A DNA stretch of 64,000 nt from Candidatus Hydrogenedentota bacterium (GTDB lineage Bacteria > Hydrogenedentota > Hydrogenedentia > Hydrogenedentales > SLHB01). A model generated the notes under the pieces. That model searched no databases, was not told where the DNA came from, and was given only the letters and a program-made list of their open reading frames with translations. This document shows positions 17,848 through 27,394 of the stretch, one piece after another. The position numbers were made by a program, and so were the translations under genes. Position 1 is the stretch's first letter. The number at the start of each line of letters is the position of its first letter. The stretch lies in contig JABWCD010000001.1 of assembly GCA_013359265.1 (NCBI GenBank), positions 105,000 through 168,999 of the forward strand, in the 5' to 3' direction.

Positions 17848-18840
17848 ATGAACTACCGTAACGTTGGCGCATCCGGACTCGAAGTTTCGGAGCTTTCTTT
17901 TGGATCGTGGGTGACCTTTGGGGATCAGGTCGTCGAATCCGCTGCCGAAGACTGCATGAAGGCGGCATGGGAATCCGGCGTGAACTTCTTCGACAACGCC
18001 GAAGCCTACGCGCAAGGCCGCTCCGAGACCGTCATGGGCAACGTGCTCAAACGCATGGGCTGGAAGCGGTCCGAAATCGTTGTCTCCACCAAAATCTTCT
18101 GGGCGGGCAAAGGCCCGAATCAGGTCGGCGTCTCTCGGAAGCGTCTCATCGAAGGCACGGAGGCAAGCCTCGCGCGGTTGCAGCTCGATTATGTCGACAT
18201 GCTGTTCTGCCACCGGCCTGACTGTCGCACGCCCATCGAGGAGACGGTGCGCGCGATGACCTATCTCATCAATCAGGGCAAGGCGCTTTACTGGGGCACA
18301 AGTTGGTGGACCGCGGAACAACTGATCAACGCCTGCCACATCGCGCGGCGCGAGCGCCTCATTCCCCCGACAGTCGAGCAGCCCGAGTACAACATGCTCA
18401 AGCGCGACTGGGTCGAAAAAGAATACGTGAATCTCTACGACGAGATCGGACTTGGCCTCACGACGTGGAGTCCGCTCGCCAGCGGCATGCTCACCGGCAA
18501 GTACGCGAAAGGGATTCCGAAAGGATCGCGCGTATCGCTGAAAGGCTACGAATGGCTACGGAAAGAGTTCGAGTCCGAAGAAGGGAAACAACGCATTGCG
18601 AAAGTGGCCGGGCTCGAACCCATCGCCAAGTCGCTAAAGTGCACTATGGCCCAACTCGCCCTCGCGTGGTGCCTGAAGAATCCTCACGTCAGCACTGTAA
18701 TCACCGGCGCAACGCGCCCGGAGCAAGTCCACGAAAACATGAAGGCGCTGAAGGTCGTCCCCAAACTGACCCATGCCGTCATGGAAAAGATTGAAAAGGT
18801 GCTGCAAAACAAGCCGGCGCCGCCGGCGATTTACCGCTGA
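17848..18840 (+). CDS. Aldo/keto reductase, potassium-channel beta-subunit-like
   Basis: 330 residues. The start [20 protein letters not shown] is typical of the family. Catalytic tetrad in place: Asp and Tyr in [14 protein letters not shown], Lys in [12 protein letters not shown], His in DMLFCHRPD. The Kv-beta/YghZ-type features [16 protein letters not shown] and [20 protein letters not shown] are clear, the latter binding NADPH. It reduces carbonyls with NADPH; the substrate is unknown. No signal peptide, so cytoplasmic. It is convergent with a second aldo/keto reductase gene 36 bp away. Confidence 0.93.
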   Translation: MNYRNVGASGLEVSELSFGSWVTFGDQVVESAAEDCMKAAWESGVNFFDNAEAYAQGRSETVMGNVLKRMGWKRSEIVVSTKIFWAGKGPNQVGVSRKRLIEGTEASLARLQLDYVDMLFCHRPDCRTPIEETVRAMTYLINQGKALYWGTSWWTAEQLINACHIARRERLIPPTVEQPEYNMLKRDWVEKEYVNLYDEIGLGLTTWSPLASGMLTGKYAKGIPKGSRVSLKGYEWLRKEFESEEGKQRIAKVAGLEPIAKSLKCTMAQLALAWCLKNPHVSTVITGATRPEQVHENMKALKVVPKLTHAVMEKIEKVLQNKPAPPAIYR

Positions 18841-18876
18841 CCGGGTGGGTGATTCCGGCGCCGGGCCGTCCTCACG

Positions 18877-19875
18877 TCATCGCGGAAACAACCGATCGAT
18901 CTCGGCCTGCTCCTGATTGTTGAAGTGCAGGTTTTCAATCGCTCTTGCGCAATCGATCACCTGCTGAACGCTTCTCGCGCCGATAATCGCGCTCGTCACG
19001 CGCGGGTCGCGCAGCGTCCACGCCAGCGCATACTGCGCCATCGACTGCCCGCGCACCTCGGCCTTCTTGGCCAGCACGCGCACCTTCTCCACAAGCTGTG
19101 GCGTCACCTGGTCTTCGCGCAAGAAGCCGTCCGGGTCCGCCGCCCGCGATTCGGCGGGGATGGGCGCCGCCGGATCGAGATATTTCGCCGTCAACAGCCC
19201 TTGCGCCAGCGGACTAAACACAATCACGCCCGTGCCGTGCGAGTCGGTGTATTTCAGCAAGTCCCTTTCGATCCACCGGTTCGTCATGTTGTACACCGGT
19301 TGATGCAGTGTGACCGGCGCCCAATCATGCTGCTTCGTTGTTTTTACCGCGCGCACGAAATCCGCGCCGCGATAATTGCTCACGCCTGCATACAGCGCCT
19401 TGCCTTGCCTCACGATAAGATCCAACGCGCCCAGCGTCTCCTCAATCGGTGTCTCGGGATCGGGGCGGTGGTGATAAAAAATGTCGACATAGTCGAGGCC
19501 CAATCTCTTCAGTGACTGATCGAGACTCGCCACCAGATACTTCTTGCTGCCCCATTCCCCATACGGACCGTCCCACATCCGATACCCCGCCTTGGACGAT
19601 ACGATCAATTCGTCGCGATGCGCCCCAAACTCTTCGCGAAGAATCTTGCCGACCCGCTCTTCCGCCGATCCTTTCGGGGGTCCGTAGTTGTTCGCGAGAT
19701 CGAAATGATTGATCCCAATATCGAACGCGGCCTTCATAATTTCGACACACGTCTGATGATCGGCCTTCCCGCCGAAGTTGTGCCACATCCCCAGCGATAT
19801 CAGCGGCAACATCAACCCTGACTTCCCGCACCGGCGGTACTGCATGCGCTCATAACGGTCCGCGTTAAATGACAT
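18877..19875 (-). CDS. Aldo/keto reductase, glyceraldehyde-3-phosphate reductase-like (YghZ type)
   Basis: 332 residues from the ATG at 19875, with AGGAG upstream. Motifs: RYERMQYRRCGKSGLMLPLI at the start, Asp/Tyr in NHFDLANNYGPPKGSAEERV, Lys in IVSSKAGYRMWDGPYGEWGS, His in DIFYHHRPDPETPIEETLGA, and PRVTSAIIGARSVQQVIDCA for NADPH. This arrangement matches the YghZ/Gpr group, which reduces L-glyceraldehyde 3-phosphate and methylglyoxal; the exact substrate is inference. It is transcribed opposite to its neighbour at 17848, and the two are only distantly similar. Confidence 0.92.
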   Translation of the reverse strand: MSFNADRYERMQYRRCGKSGLMLPLISLGMWHNFGGKADHQTCVEIMKAAFDIGINHFDLANNYGPPKGSAEERVGKILREEFGAHRDELIVSSKAGYRMWDGPYGEWGSKKYLVASLDQSLKRLGLDYVDIFYHHRPDPETPIEETLGALDLIVRQGKALYAGVSNYRGADFVRAVKTTKQHDWAPVTLHQPVYNMTNRWIERDLLKYTDSHGTGVIVFSPLAQGLLTAKYLDPAAPIPAESRAADPDGFLREDQVTPQLVEKVRVLAKKAEVRGQSMAQYALAWTLRDPRVTSAIIGARSVQQVIDCARAIENLHFNNQEQAEIDRLFPR

Positions 19876-19942
19876 AGCGACTCCTAACGATTCGTGGCGC
19901 GGATAGCGCGGCACGACGAATGCATTGTGGTATTGTGGCGTT

Positions 19943-20431
19943 ATGCCTTACACACCCATTCTAGCAACTCTCGGCTACGTCATGTCGCCGGACCGCAACC
20001 GCGTGCTGCTCGTTCACCGCAATAAGCGCGGCGGCGATCAACACCTCGGCAAATACAACGGTCTCGGTGGAAAAGTCCACGACGACGAAGACGTCGTCGC
20101 CTGCATCAAACGAGAAATTCGCGAAGAAGCCGGCGTCGAATGCACAAATCTTGCCCTGCGCGGCACAGTGAGTTGGCCGGGCTTTGGCAAAGGCGGCGAA
20201 GATTGGTTCGGCTTCGTTTTCCTCATCGACGAAATCAAAGGCGAACCGGTTCATGAAAACGACGAGGGCACGTTGGAATGGGTAGACGTCTCGCGCGTTC
20301 TCGAATTGCCCCTCTGGGAAGGCGACCGCCATTTCCTCCCCCTCGTCTTTTCCAACGACCCGCGGCAGTTCCACGGCGTCATGCCTTATCGCGACGGCAA
20401 GCCCGTGAGCTGGACCTATTCGACACTCTAA
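19943..20431 (+). CDS. Nudix hydrolase, MutT/8-oxo-dGTP diphosphatase-like
   Basis: 162 residues. The complete Nudix box GX5EX7REUXEEXGU is present, from GGKVHDDEDVVACIK to REIREEAGV. The KYNGLGGK lead-in and the loop WFGFVFLIDE resemble 8-oxo-dGTP diphosphatases of the MTH1/MutT branch that clean the nucleotide pool. ATG at 19943 fits the family start (MPYTPILATLGYVM); an ATG six codons earlier is possible. It is separated by about 100 bp from the next gene and divergent from the reductase at 18877. Confidence 0.88.
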   Translation: MPYTPILATLGYVMSPDRNRVLLVHRNKRGGDQHLGKYNGLGGKVHDDEDVVACIKREIREEAGVECTNLALRGTVSWPGFGKGGEDWFGFVFLIDEIKGEPVHENDEGTLEWVDVSRVLELPLWEGDRHFLPLVFSNDPRQFHGVMPYRDGKPVSWTYSTL

Positions 20432-20532
20432 CCTCGTTCGTTTGTGCGACGATTTGCACTGCGGCGGCGGGGGATGCCGATTTGGCCGGCAGCGCATTGA
20501 ATCTTCGAGGGATTCTCACGAATAATCGTGGG

Positions 20533-23500
20533 ATGCTGCGTCGATCCAATTTCTTCAGCGCGTTGCGCTTTTTTGCCGCCACGTGCGCCGCCGCGCTTTG
20601 CGTCTACGCCCAGGGCTACGCACCCGAAGACGCCCCGTCGAAAATGTCCCTCATGCCCGGCTTCCGCGCCGAACTCGTCGCCTGCGAACCCTTGGTGCGC
20701 CAGCCCGTCGCCATGGAATTCGACGACCGCGGCCGCCTCTGGGTCGTGCAATACATGCAATATCCGAATCCTGAAGGACTCAAGCGCGTCAAAGTCGACC
20801 GCTACTCCCGCACCGAATACGACCGCATGCCCGAACCTCCGCCCCACGGCCCGCGTGGCGACGACGTCATCACCATTCTCGAAGACACCGACGGCGACGG
20901 CCGCGTGGATTCATCGAAGAGTTTTCTCGAAGGCCTCAATCTCTGCACCGGATTCGCGTTCGGTTACGGCGGCGTGTTTGTCATTCAAGTGCCCTATCTT
21001 CTTTTCTACCCCGATACGGACCGCGACGACGTTCCCGACGGCGATCCCGAGGTGCTTGTTACCGGCTTCGGCATGGAAGACGCCCACTCCGTAGCGAACT
21101 CGCTCACGTGGGGCCCCGACGGTTGGCTCTACGGCAATCAAGGCAGCACCGTCACGGCGCGCATCAACGGGATCGAATTCCAGCAAGGCATCTGGCGTTA
21201 TCATCCAGTCACGCACAAATTCGAATTATTCTGCGAAGGCGGCGGAAACATGTGGGGCCTTGACTTTGATTGGGAGGGAAATCTTTTCTCGAGCACCAAC
21301 TTTGGCCCGTACATCGCACTGCACGGCGTACAAGGCGCGTACTACTGGAAGCAATTCGGCAAACACGGCGCCCTGCACAATCCGTACACCTACGGCTATT
21401 TCGAACACATGACGAACCACAACCCGCAGGGCGGCCATGTCGCCGTTGGCGGCACCATCTACGAAGCGGACGCATACCCCGCCGAATTCCAAGGCAAGTA
21501 CGTCTTCGGGAATCTGCTCACGCACGACGCGTATGTCAGCGAGTTGAAGCGCACTGGTTCGACGTTCGAGACCCACACTATGGGCCAATTCCTCAACAGC
21601 AACGACACGTGGTTCGCCCCAAGCGATCTCACGCTTGGTCCCGACGGAGCAATTTACATCGCTGACTGGTGTGACAAACGCACCGCGCATCCCGATCCCG
21701 ACGCCGAATGGGACCGCTCGAACGGCCGCATCTATCGCGTTGTAACCGAAGGCATGCGGCCGGGCAAACGTTTCGACCTCCGCGATCAATCCACGAAGAA
21801 GCTCGTCGATGCACTCGAGAATCCAAACAAGTGGTACGTGCGCCGGGCGCTCGTTCATCTTGCGCAACGAAAAGACAAATCGTCGTACGCACGCCTGCGA
21901 AATCAGATTGAGCGAAACGGCGATCCGCGCACGACGATGAACAGCCTCTTCGCACTGTACGTCAGCGGCGGTATTGACGAAACGTACTCGCAACAACTCC
22001 TGCATCATCGTCTTGCGCCGGTCCGGAAATGGGCCGTTCGGTACTTAGGGGATGCGGACACCATTTCATCGCAGTCAGCATCGATGCTCGCTTCGCTCGC
22101 CGACACCGAAACCGACGTGACCGTGCGCAGCCAACTCGCGTGCACCGCGAAGCGGTTGTCTTCGGAAGCGGGTCTCGCCATTGTCTGGAGCATGGCCAGC
22201 AATAACGACGTAGCGAACGATCCCCATTTGCCGTTGTTGATGTGGTGGGCAGTCGAACGCCATGCAGTCGCCGATACCAAGTCAATCATGAAAACGCTCG
22301 GCTCGTGGCCCGATACCGATTCCGCCTGGATTAGGGCGACGCTCCTTCCCAGCCTGATTCGGCGATACGCTTCGGAAGGCTACGAGGAATGCGACGGCGC
22401 ATGCGCCCAACTCGTTGGAATCGCGAGCAAATGGGGCAATGAGGAAGCCGTATTGACGGCGCTGGATGCGGGAATCAAGGATCGGCAACGTCCTGCGCCC
22501 GCAGAGGCGCCCGGCCCGCTGTTCGCAGCGTACGCGCAACATTCCATGGGCGACGCGCCGGCTGCGCATACGGTCACGCCGGTGAACGAGCGACTGCGTG
22601 TACTGCTGGTGTCGCGTTGGCGGGAGAAACAGAATAGGGACAACCCGATCCTGCTGCGTATTGCCATGCGCCTTGAAGACAAGGAGGCGTACGCGCACGC
22701 CCTCGCCCTCGCGGGGAATTCGGCGGCAAGCGATGCGCAAGTGCTGGGTATCACGCTGCTCGGCGAATTTGGCAATTCGGATAGCGCGCCGGTCTTGCTG
22801 CGGGTGCTGGCGAGCAACACCAACGAGACAACAAAGCAGGCGGCACTGACTGCGTTGCGCCACGTTTCCGGCGATTCCATCGGCGCCGAATTGATCCGGC
22901 TGTACCCGTCCTTCGACGACGCGATGAAAGGAAAAGTGCGCGACGTGCTCGCCACGCGCGCACCGTGGTGCAAGACATTGGCGGACGCCGTGAATCAAGG
23001 CGTCATTGCGCCGGCTGAAGTGCCAATCGATCAGGTCCGCGTCATGGCGAACCATGATGACGCCGAGTTGCGCGCGCTCATCGAAAAGACATGGGGAACG
23101 ATCCGATCCGGCACGCCGGAAGAAAAACTCGCCGAAGTGCGGCGATTGAACAACGAACTGAACGCAGGTCCGGGCACCCCCGCAAAAGGCAAAGTGGTGT
23201 TCGAACAGAACTGCGCGAAATGCCACCAATTCTTCGGCGAAGGGTTCAAAGTCGGCCCGGACCTTACGCAGGCCAACCGCATGGATCGCGAGTACATGCT
23301 CGTCAGTCTCGTCGATCCCAACCTGACTGTCCGCAAGGAATACACGCAATACGTGCTGGAAACCAAGGACTTCGGGTTATTCAACGGCATCATCGCCGAA
23401 CGCACCCCAGGCAGCGTGACGCTGGTCAATGCGAACGAAATCAGGACAACCGTCGCGACAAACGACATCGCCGACCTGCGTGAAGCAGGCATTTCCCTGA

Positions 23501-23592
23501 TGCCGGAGAACCTGGTGACACCGATATCCGGCGACGACTTGCGTGATCTGTTCGCCTATTTGCAGAGCCAGGAACCGCTTCCCAAACCGTGA
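20533..23592 (+). CDS. PVC-type heme-binding protein: beta-propeller, HEAT-like repeats and cytochrome c
   Basis: 1019 residues from the ATG at 20533. A signal peptide at about 1-29 ends ALCVYAQG. Residues about 30-400 form a PQQ-dehydrogenase-like propeller (PGFRAELVACEPLVRQPVAM, TDGDGRVDSSKSFLEGLNLC, LTWGPDGWLYGNQG, ADWCDKRTAHPDPD). The middle part is alpha-helical HEAT-type repeat (RRALVHLAQRKDKSSYARLR, VLLRVLASNTNETTKQAALT). The C-terminal cytochrome c domain has GKVVFEQNCAKCHQFFGEGF, heme motif CAKCH, followed by the standard RKEYTQYVLETKDF and LMPENLVTPISGDDLRDLFA segments. The family is abundant in Planctomycetes and is thought to oxidise sugars or polyols outside the cytoplasm. First gene of a three-gene operon; 12 bp before the next start. 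Confidence 0.94.
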   Translation: MLRRSNFFSALRFFAATCAAALCVYAQGYAPEDAPSKMSLMPGFRAELVACEPLVRQPVAMEFDDRGRLWVVQYMQYPNPEGLKRVKVDRYSRTEYDRMPEPPPHGPRGDDVITILEDTDGDGRVDSSKSFLEGLNLCTGFAFGYGGVFVIQVPYLLFYPDTDRDDVPDGDPEVLVTGFGMEDAHSVANSLTWGPDGWLYGNQGSTVTARINGIEFQQGIWRYHPVTHKFELFCEGGGNMWGLDFDWEGNLFSSTNFGPYIALHGVQGAYYWKQFGKHGALHNPYTYGYFEHMTNHNPQGGHVAVGGTIYEADAYPAEFQGKYVFGNLLTHDAYVSELKRTGSTFETHTMGQFLNSNDTWFAPSDLTLGPDGAIYIADWCDKRTAHPDPDAEWDRSNGRIYRVVTEGMRPGKRFDLRDQSTKKLVDALENPNKWYVRRALVHLAQRKDKSSYARLRNQIERNGDPRTTMNSLFALYVSGGIDETYSQQLLHHRLAPVRKWAVRYLGDADTISSQSASMLASLADTETDVTVRSQLACTAKRLSSEAGLAIVWSMASNNDVANDPHLPLLMWWAVERHAVADTKSIMKTLGSWPDTDSAWIRATLLPSLIRRYASEGYEECDGACAQLVGIASKWGNEEAVLTALDAGIKDRQRPAPAEAPGPLFAAYAQHSMGDAPAAHTVTPVNERLRVLLVSRWREKQNRDNPILLRIAMRLEDKEAYAHALALAGNSAASDAQVLGITLLGEFGNSDSAPVLLRVLASNTNETTKQAALTALRHVSGDSIGAELIRLYPSFDDAMKGKVRDVLATRAPWCKTLADAVNQGVIAPAEVPIDQVRVMANHDDAELRALIEKTWGTIRSGTPEEKLAEVRRLNNELNAGPGTPAKGKVVFEQNCAKCHQFFGEGFKVGPDLTQANRMDREYMLVSLVDPNLTVRKEYTQYVLETKDFGLFNGIIAERTPGSVTLVNANEIRTTVATNDIADLREAGISLMPENLVTPISGDDLRDLFAYLQSQEPLPKP

Positions 23593-23604
23593 GGAAATGA
23601 CCGC

Positions 23605-24660
23605 ATGCAAAGAACAATCTGCGCGTTGGCGCTGTGCAGCGCCGTGGTGTTTGCAGCCGAGGAACCAGCCGCGAGCTACACGTACGAAAACACGCTCGCG
23701 CCTATTTCCAATCCACAACCCATCCTCGCCGATCATCCAGATTGGGTCCAGCCGGTGCACGAAGTCATGCGCTACGAAGCGCCCATTCTGGTAAACGACG
23801 AAAAAGCTACGCTCGACGTCCGCGCGTGGCGCTTCTCGTACAACGCGCGCGGCATCATCGAAATGCCCAACAAACTCCGCGGCGATCAGACTGCCATCGT
23901 CGTTGTGCATCCATGGGGTATTGACGATGGCCAGGGCTGGCGCACGCCGGAACCCGCGGGCGTTGCCGATTTCTGTACTCCGATTAAGAACGACCTCTCG
24001 CACAAACACATCGTCGATGTGCTCAACCCATTTCTCAAGGAATACAGGAACAAGGTGAAATTCGTCTTATACAGCCAACCCGGCAACGAAGACGCTATCC
24101 GCCGCAAGCTCTATCGCTCCGTCCGTGCCAAGCCGACCCGGAAACAGATGGAGCAGGGCAAGAAGGAATTGACGGAAAAACTGAACAGTTTCAACTACAA
24201 TGCCGGTCCACTTCCGCAGACCCTGACCTTGGGCAAGCAATCGCCCGTCGTCGACTACTTCAAAGCTTTCCCTGGTCTCGATTCCGGCGACCACTACAAC
24301 GGTGAAGGGTTTTGGGACCTGCCCATCCCGGTCGTTTCGAGCATCGAAGTCGACCCCAACGACGTCATGATTTACGACAAGGAAGGCTACGACGTTATGA
24401 AGGAGTTCCTGAAGAAGAACGGTGTCCGCCATATCCTGCTCACTGGCTACTGTACCGATATGTGTTACAAGTCCACCTGCGCGGGCTACGAGAATCTTTC
24501 CAAGGACTTTAATGTCTTCCTGGTCGGCGACGCTACGCTCGCGACTTTTCCCTCGAACTCCACGCCGGCGTACGCAACGAACGCATCGCTTTCCTACGCG
24601 GCCTTGAATCAACTCGTTACGCAAATCTCCTGGATAAGATACACGGGGAAAAAGAAATGA
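23605..24660 (+). CDS. Secreted isochorismatase-fold cysteine hydrolase
   Basis: 351 residues with a Sec signal (RTICALALCSAVVFAAE). The isochorismatase-like alpha/beta fold is seen in AIVVVHPWGIDDGQGWRTPE (catalytic Asp region), the lysine-rich middle, and HILLTGYCTDMCYKSTCAGY, where Cys287 of TDMC is the likely nucleophile. Family members cleave amides or ethers such as nicotinamide, N-carbamoyl compounds and isochorismate. They are usually cytoplasmic and about 200 residues, so the exported form with a long insert (about residues 110-220) is a distinct branch. GAGGAAATG upstream gives a good ribosome site. It overlaps the deacetylase gene by 4 bp. Confidence 0.87.
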   Translation: MQRTICALALCSAVVFAAEEPAASYTYENTLAPISNPQPILADHPDWVQPVHEVMRYEAPILVNDEKATLDVRAWRFSYNARGIIEMPNKLRGDQTAIVVVHPWGIDDGQGWRTPEPAGVADFCTPIKNDLSHKHIVDVLNPFLKEYRNKVKFVLYSQPGNEDAIRRKLYRSVRAKPTRKQMEQGKKELTEKLNSFNYNAGPLPQTLTLGKQSPVVDYFKAFPGLDSGDHYNGEGFWDLPIPVVSSIEVDPNDVMIYDKEGYDVMKEFLKKNGVRHILLTGYCTDMCYKSTCAGYENLSKDFNVFLVGDATLATFPSNSTPAYATNASLSYAALNQLVTQISWIRYTGKKK

Positions 24661-25481
24661 ACCGCAGACACTTCTTGGAACTTGGCGGCGCCGCGCTCGT
24701 GGCGCCAATTCTAATGACGAAAGCCGGTGCGGAAGCTCCAGCGTGGAAAGATGGCAAGCGCTGGGTCTATTCGATCACATACGACGAAGGTCCGCAGGAA
24801 CTCCTGAACCACGCCGTACCACTTCACCGGAAATACGGCATCCCCGGCCACGTCGCTCTTGTCTCTTCGCAAATTGGCATCCCGCGCAATGTCCCCGGCA
24901 GCAGTTACCATGGCATGATGATCTTGAGCAAAGAAGAAATCGCCGGGCTCGCGAAAGAAGGCTGGGGCTTCTCCTGCCACTCGATGACGCACTGCGGCGT
25001 CACCAACGAAAACGCGCAGGTGGAAGTTGTCGAAGCTAGAAAAGTGCTCGAAGACGCGATCGACCAACCTATTACCATCTTCACGGTCCCCGGCACAAAC
25101 GACGGCCACCCCCCCGCGATGAAAGTCGCTGCGCAAGCAGGTTATAAAGCGATCCTCACAATCTACGACCGCGTGAACGTGCACGATTCCGACCCTATGG
25201 GCCTCGGCCGTGTCCCGCTTCACACGCAGTATCCCGCGCCGTTCTTCTCCGAATTCGACCCCTACAAACGCATCCACCAAGCCATCGATCTCGGCGGATG
25301 GATTGTTGATTACTGCCACTGCCCCATGCCCGGCAAACCCATCCACCCCGCGAAAGACTGCACCACGCAGGAACTCGAGCAGCGCTTTCAAAAAGTCAAA
25401 GAAATCGGCGGCGAAGACGTCTGGCTTGCCGACCCCAATGACGTTGTCGACTGGCTCGTCGAACAATCCAAGAAGTCGTGA
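24657..25481 (+). CDS. Polysaccharide deacetylase-like protein with twin-arginine-like signal
   Basis: 274 residues. The N-terminus MNRRHFLELGGAALVAPILM looks like a Tat signal. The NodB-type fold has the metal-binding set: Asp43 in SITYDEGP (catalytic Asp-Asp replaced by Asp-Glu) and H108-x3-H112 in FSCHSMTH. Then come TIFTVPGTNDGHPP and a C-terminal DYCHCPMPGKPIHP. Members remove N-acetyl or O-acetyl groups from polysaccharides or act on related amides. The neighbouring cytochrome/propeller and amide hydrolase suggest a common extracellular substrate, which is inference. The ATGA overlap with the preceding gene indicates coupled translation. Confidence 0.85.
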   Translation: MNRRHFLELGGAALVAPILMTKAGAEAPAWKDGKRWVYSITYDEGPQELLNHAVPLHRKYGIPGHVALVSSQIGIPRNVPGSSYHGMMILSKEEIAGLAKEGWGFSCHSMTHCGVTNENAQVEVVEARKVLEDAIDQPITIFTVPGTNDGHPPAMKVAAQAGYKAILTIYDRVNVHDSDPMGLGRVPLHTQYPAPFFSEFDPYKRIHQAIDLGGWIVDYCHCPMPGKPIHPAKDCTTQELEQRFQKVKEIGGEDVWLADPNDVVDWLVEQSKKS

Positions 25482-25844
25482 AGGATCAAAAAGGCGTCTC
25501 GACTACGAATAAGAAGTGATAATGCAGGCAAGCGTGCGACCAATACTACGTGCCTGTACGCCCGTGGTTCCTCCATTTCGAGATTTCAAATCGAGATTCT
25601 TGGACCAGTGGCCAGCATGTTGTACGGCACTTTGCCAGCGACTAGCATACTGTAGGATTCGCACTTCAGTTCGCAAAGGTGCGGCATGGTGTCAAGTTCG
25701 GGCGATTTCGCCCGTATACGGAATGACAGCTTTCCACATTGGGGGGCTGAAGGGTTGTCACGTTTGTCGCCAGTTGCATTAATCGCCAGATGATCGTCCC
25801 GTCCCCGTCGAGGCGGGAAGGACTATCAACGCGAATCGAGGTGC
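25482..25844. other. Intergenic region of 363 bp with a degenerate palindrome, no gene
   Basis: Contains a partial AT-rich repeat at 25576-25600 (ATTTCGAGATTTCAAATCGA) and a short hairpin CGGGCGATTTCGCCCG near 25704-25719. ORFs here lack coding character. No clear promoter for the aminotransferase gene was found. Confidence 0.45.
25576..25600. repeat. Degenerate copy of the AT-rich palindromic repeat
   Basis: TTTCGAGATTTCAAATCGAG shares GAGATTTCAAAT with the copies near 821-1526. Confidence 0.45.
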
Positions 25845-27092
25845 ATGATGGTTGAGAATTCGCTCGCCCTACACATCGCCGCCACCATGCTCGGCCAAAC
25901 CGGCCCGTTGCCCAATCCTTTTCCGCGCACCATGGGCCCGAACGCGGCGAAGTACGTGCAGGAGGTCATCGACTCCGGCCTCACCATCGACATGATGGGC
26001 CGCTTCGAACGCGCCTTCGCCGAAGCGCTCGGCGTGAAGTACTGCATCGCCACGCCCGGCTGCACCCCGGCACTCCATGTCCTCGCGCTCGCGTGCGATT
26101 TCAAGCCCGGCGACGAAGTCATCGTCAGCCCGATCTCGGACTACGGCACCATTCAGGGGCTGCTCGCACAACACGTCATCCCCGTGTTCGCGGACGCCGC
26201 GCCTGGCACCGTCAATTTCTCGGCGGACACCATCGCGCCGCTCATCACGGAACGCACACGCGCGATCCTCTGCGTCCATTTCACCGGCCTCATCAACGAT
26301 ATGGACCCTATCAACGAACTCGCGAAGAAAAACAACCTTTTGGTATTCGAAGATTGTTGCCAGGCGACCTTCGGGCAGTACAAAGGCCGCTTCGCCGGAA
26401 CCCTCGGCGATGCAGCGGGCTTTTCTTTCGACGCGGAGAAGACGATGGGCGCGGATCAGGGCGGCTGCATCGTGACAAACGACGAAAAGCTACACGAGCG
26501 AGCGCGCTATATGGGCCACAACCGCGCCTCGGACATGGTCCCGCATTTCGGCCGCACGCATTCCGAAATCGGTTACTCGTATCGCATGCCGCAATGCACG
26601 GCCGCCGTTTGCCTCGCGCAGCTCGATATTGTCCGCGATCAGGTAGCCCAGCGCGACAAGATGGCGCGGCTCCTCTACAAGCTATTTGCCGAAATCCCCG
26701 GCATCACGCCATTGCCGATACCCGAATACCAGACTGTATTCTCATGTTGGATGATCGGGTTCACAATCGATCCCAAGGCCTTCAAATGTTCGACGGAAGA
26801 ATTTGGCGCGCGACTCTCCGACGCGGGCATCCCTGGCGCGGGCATGGCCGAGTACTATCTGTTGCCCGCGTCAATGACGTGTCTGCAACGAATGGCCCGC
26901 GGCAACGCGTACCCATACTCGAACCCGCCCGCGTCGCGCGCCCATACCTTCTCTGCGGACGCCTGCCCCACCGCTCGCGACTTCATGAAGAGCTTCATCC
27001 GCTGGTCTACGTTCTGCGAGAAGTACACGCCCGAACATTGCGAACTCGCCGCGAATATCGTGCGAAAAGTAGCGGGAGAGCATCGAGCGTGA
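25845..27092 (+). CDS. DegT/DnrJ/EryC1/StrS-family PLP aminotransferase
   Basis: 415 residues. The PLP site is clear: CIATPGCTPALHVLALACDF (phosphate-binding region), LVFEDCCQATFGQYKGRFAG (Asp contacting the pyridine ring), and the Schiff-base lysine in FSFDAEKTMGADQGGCIVTN. Family members aminate keto-sugars for antibiotics, LPS or glycan decoration. Here no sugar-nucleotide genes are nearby, so the product is unknown. The first two codons are both ATG and either could start. It ends 50 bp before the toxin-antitoxin gene pair. Confidence 0.92.
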   Translation: MMVENSLALHIAATMLGQTGPLPNPFPRTMGPNAAKYVQEVIDSGLTIDMMGRFERAFAEALGVKYCIATPGCTPALHVLALACDFKPGDEVIVSPISDYGTIQGLLAQHVIPVFADAAPGTVNFSADTIAPLITERTRAILCVHFTGLINDMDPINELAKKNNLLVFEDCCQATFGQYKGRFAGTLGDAAGFSFDAEKTMGADQGGCIVTNDEKLHERARYMGHNRASDMVPHFGRTHSEIGYSYRMPQCTAAVCLAQLDIVRDQVAQRDKMARLLYKLFAEIPGITPLPIPEYQTVFSCWMIGFTIDPKAFKCSTEEFGARLSDAGIPGAGMAEYYLLPASMTCLQRMARGNAYPYSNPPASRAHTFSADACPTARDFMKSFIRWSTFCEKYTPEHCELAANIVRKVAGEHRA

Positions 27093-27106
27093 CCTCTACA
27101 AGTCGC

Positions 27107-27137
27107 TTGATATCCGGAAGGTAAGATGTTATCTTAC
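27107..27137 (+). promoter_or_regulatory. Promoter with overlapping operator for the vapBC-like pair
   Basis: TTGATA at 27107-27112, 17-bp spacer, TATCTT at 27130-27135. The palindrome GTAAGAT-GTT-ATCTTAC (27121-27137) covers the -10 box, as expected for self-repression. The predicted transcription start (about 27142-27143) is at the ATG (27143), and no ribosome site precedes it, so the mRNA looks leaderless. Confidence 0.7.
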
Positions 27138-27142
27138 TTCTC

Positions 27143-27394
27143 ATGAATACTTCCATCTCAAGTAAAGGTCAGATTGTTCTTCCAGCGAAACTTCGCAAGA
27201 TGGATGGCATCGAGCCCGGTCAGCAATTCGAAATCGAACGAATAGGAAAAGGGGAATACAAGCTGAAGCGTAAAGCGCGACGCCGCAATGAGGGGTTGGT
27301 CGATCTGTTGCTCGCATGCCCTGTAAAGGATTGGTTTGTTTCACTGGATCGATCGGAGACCACGGAAGACATTTGGAACGCCCGCCTCAAATGA
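27143..27394 (+). CDS. AbrB/MazE-type antitoxin (VapB-like)
   Basis: 83 residues. The N-terminal swapped-hairpin AbrB fold is evident in SISSKGQIVLPAKLRKMDGI followed by EPGQQFEIERIGKGEYKLKR. The C-terminal tail DWFVSLDRSETTEDIW would bind the toxin. By family knowledge it neutralises the PIN toxin encoded next and represses its own promoter. The operator palindrome overlapping the -10 box fits this. Its last 4 bp overlap the toxin start (ATGA), giving coupled translation. Confidence 0.9.
   Translation: MNTSISSKGQIVLPAKLRKMDGIEPGQQFEIERIGKGEYKLKRKARRRNEGLVDLLLACPVKDWFVSLDRSETTEDIWNARLK

Noticed and set aside
17576-17968. 130-codon minus-strand frame with Asp every third residue
   Set aside because: The periodic Asp comes from the 9-bp GTCC array, not from selection on protein.
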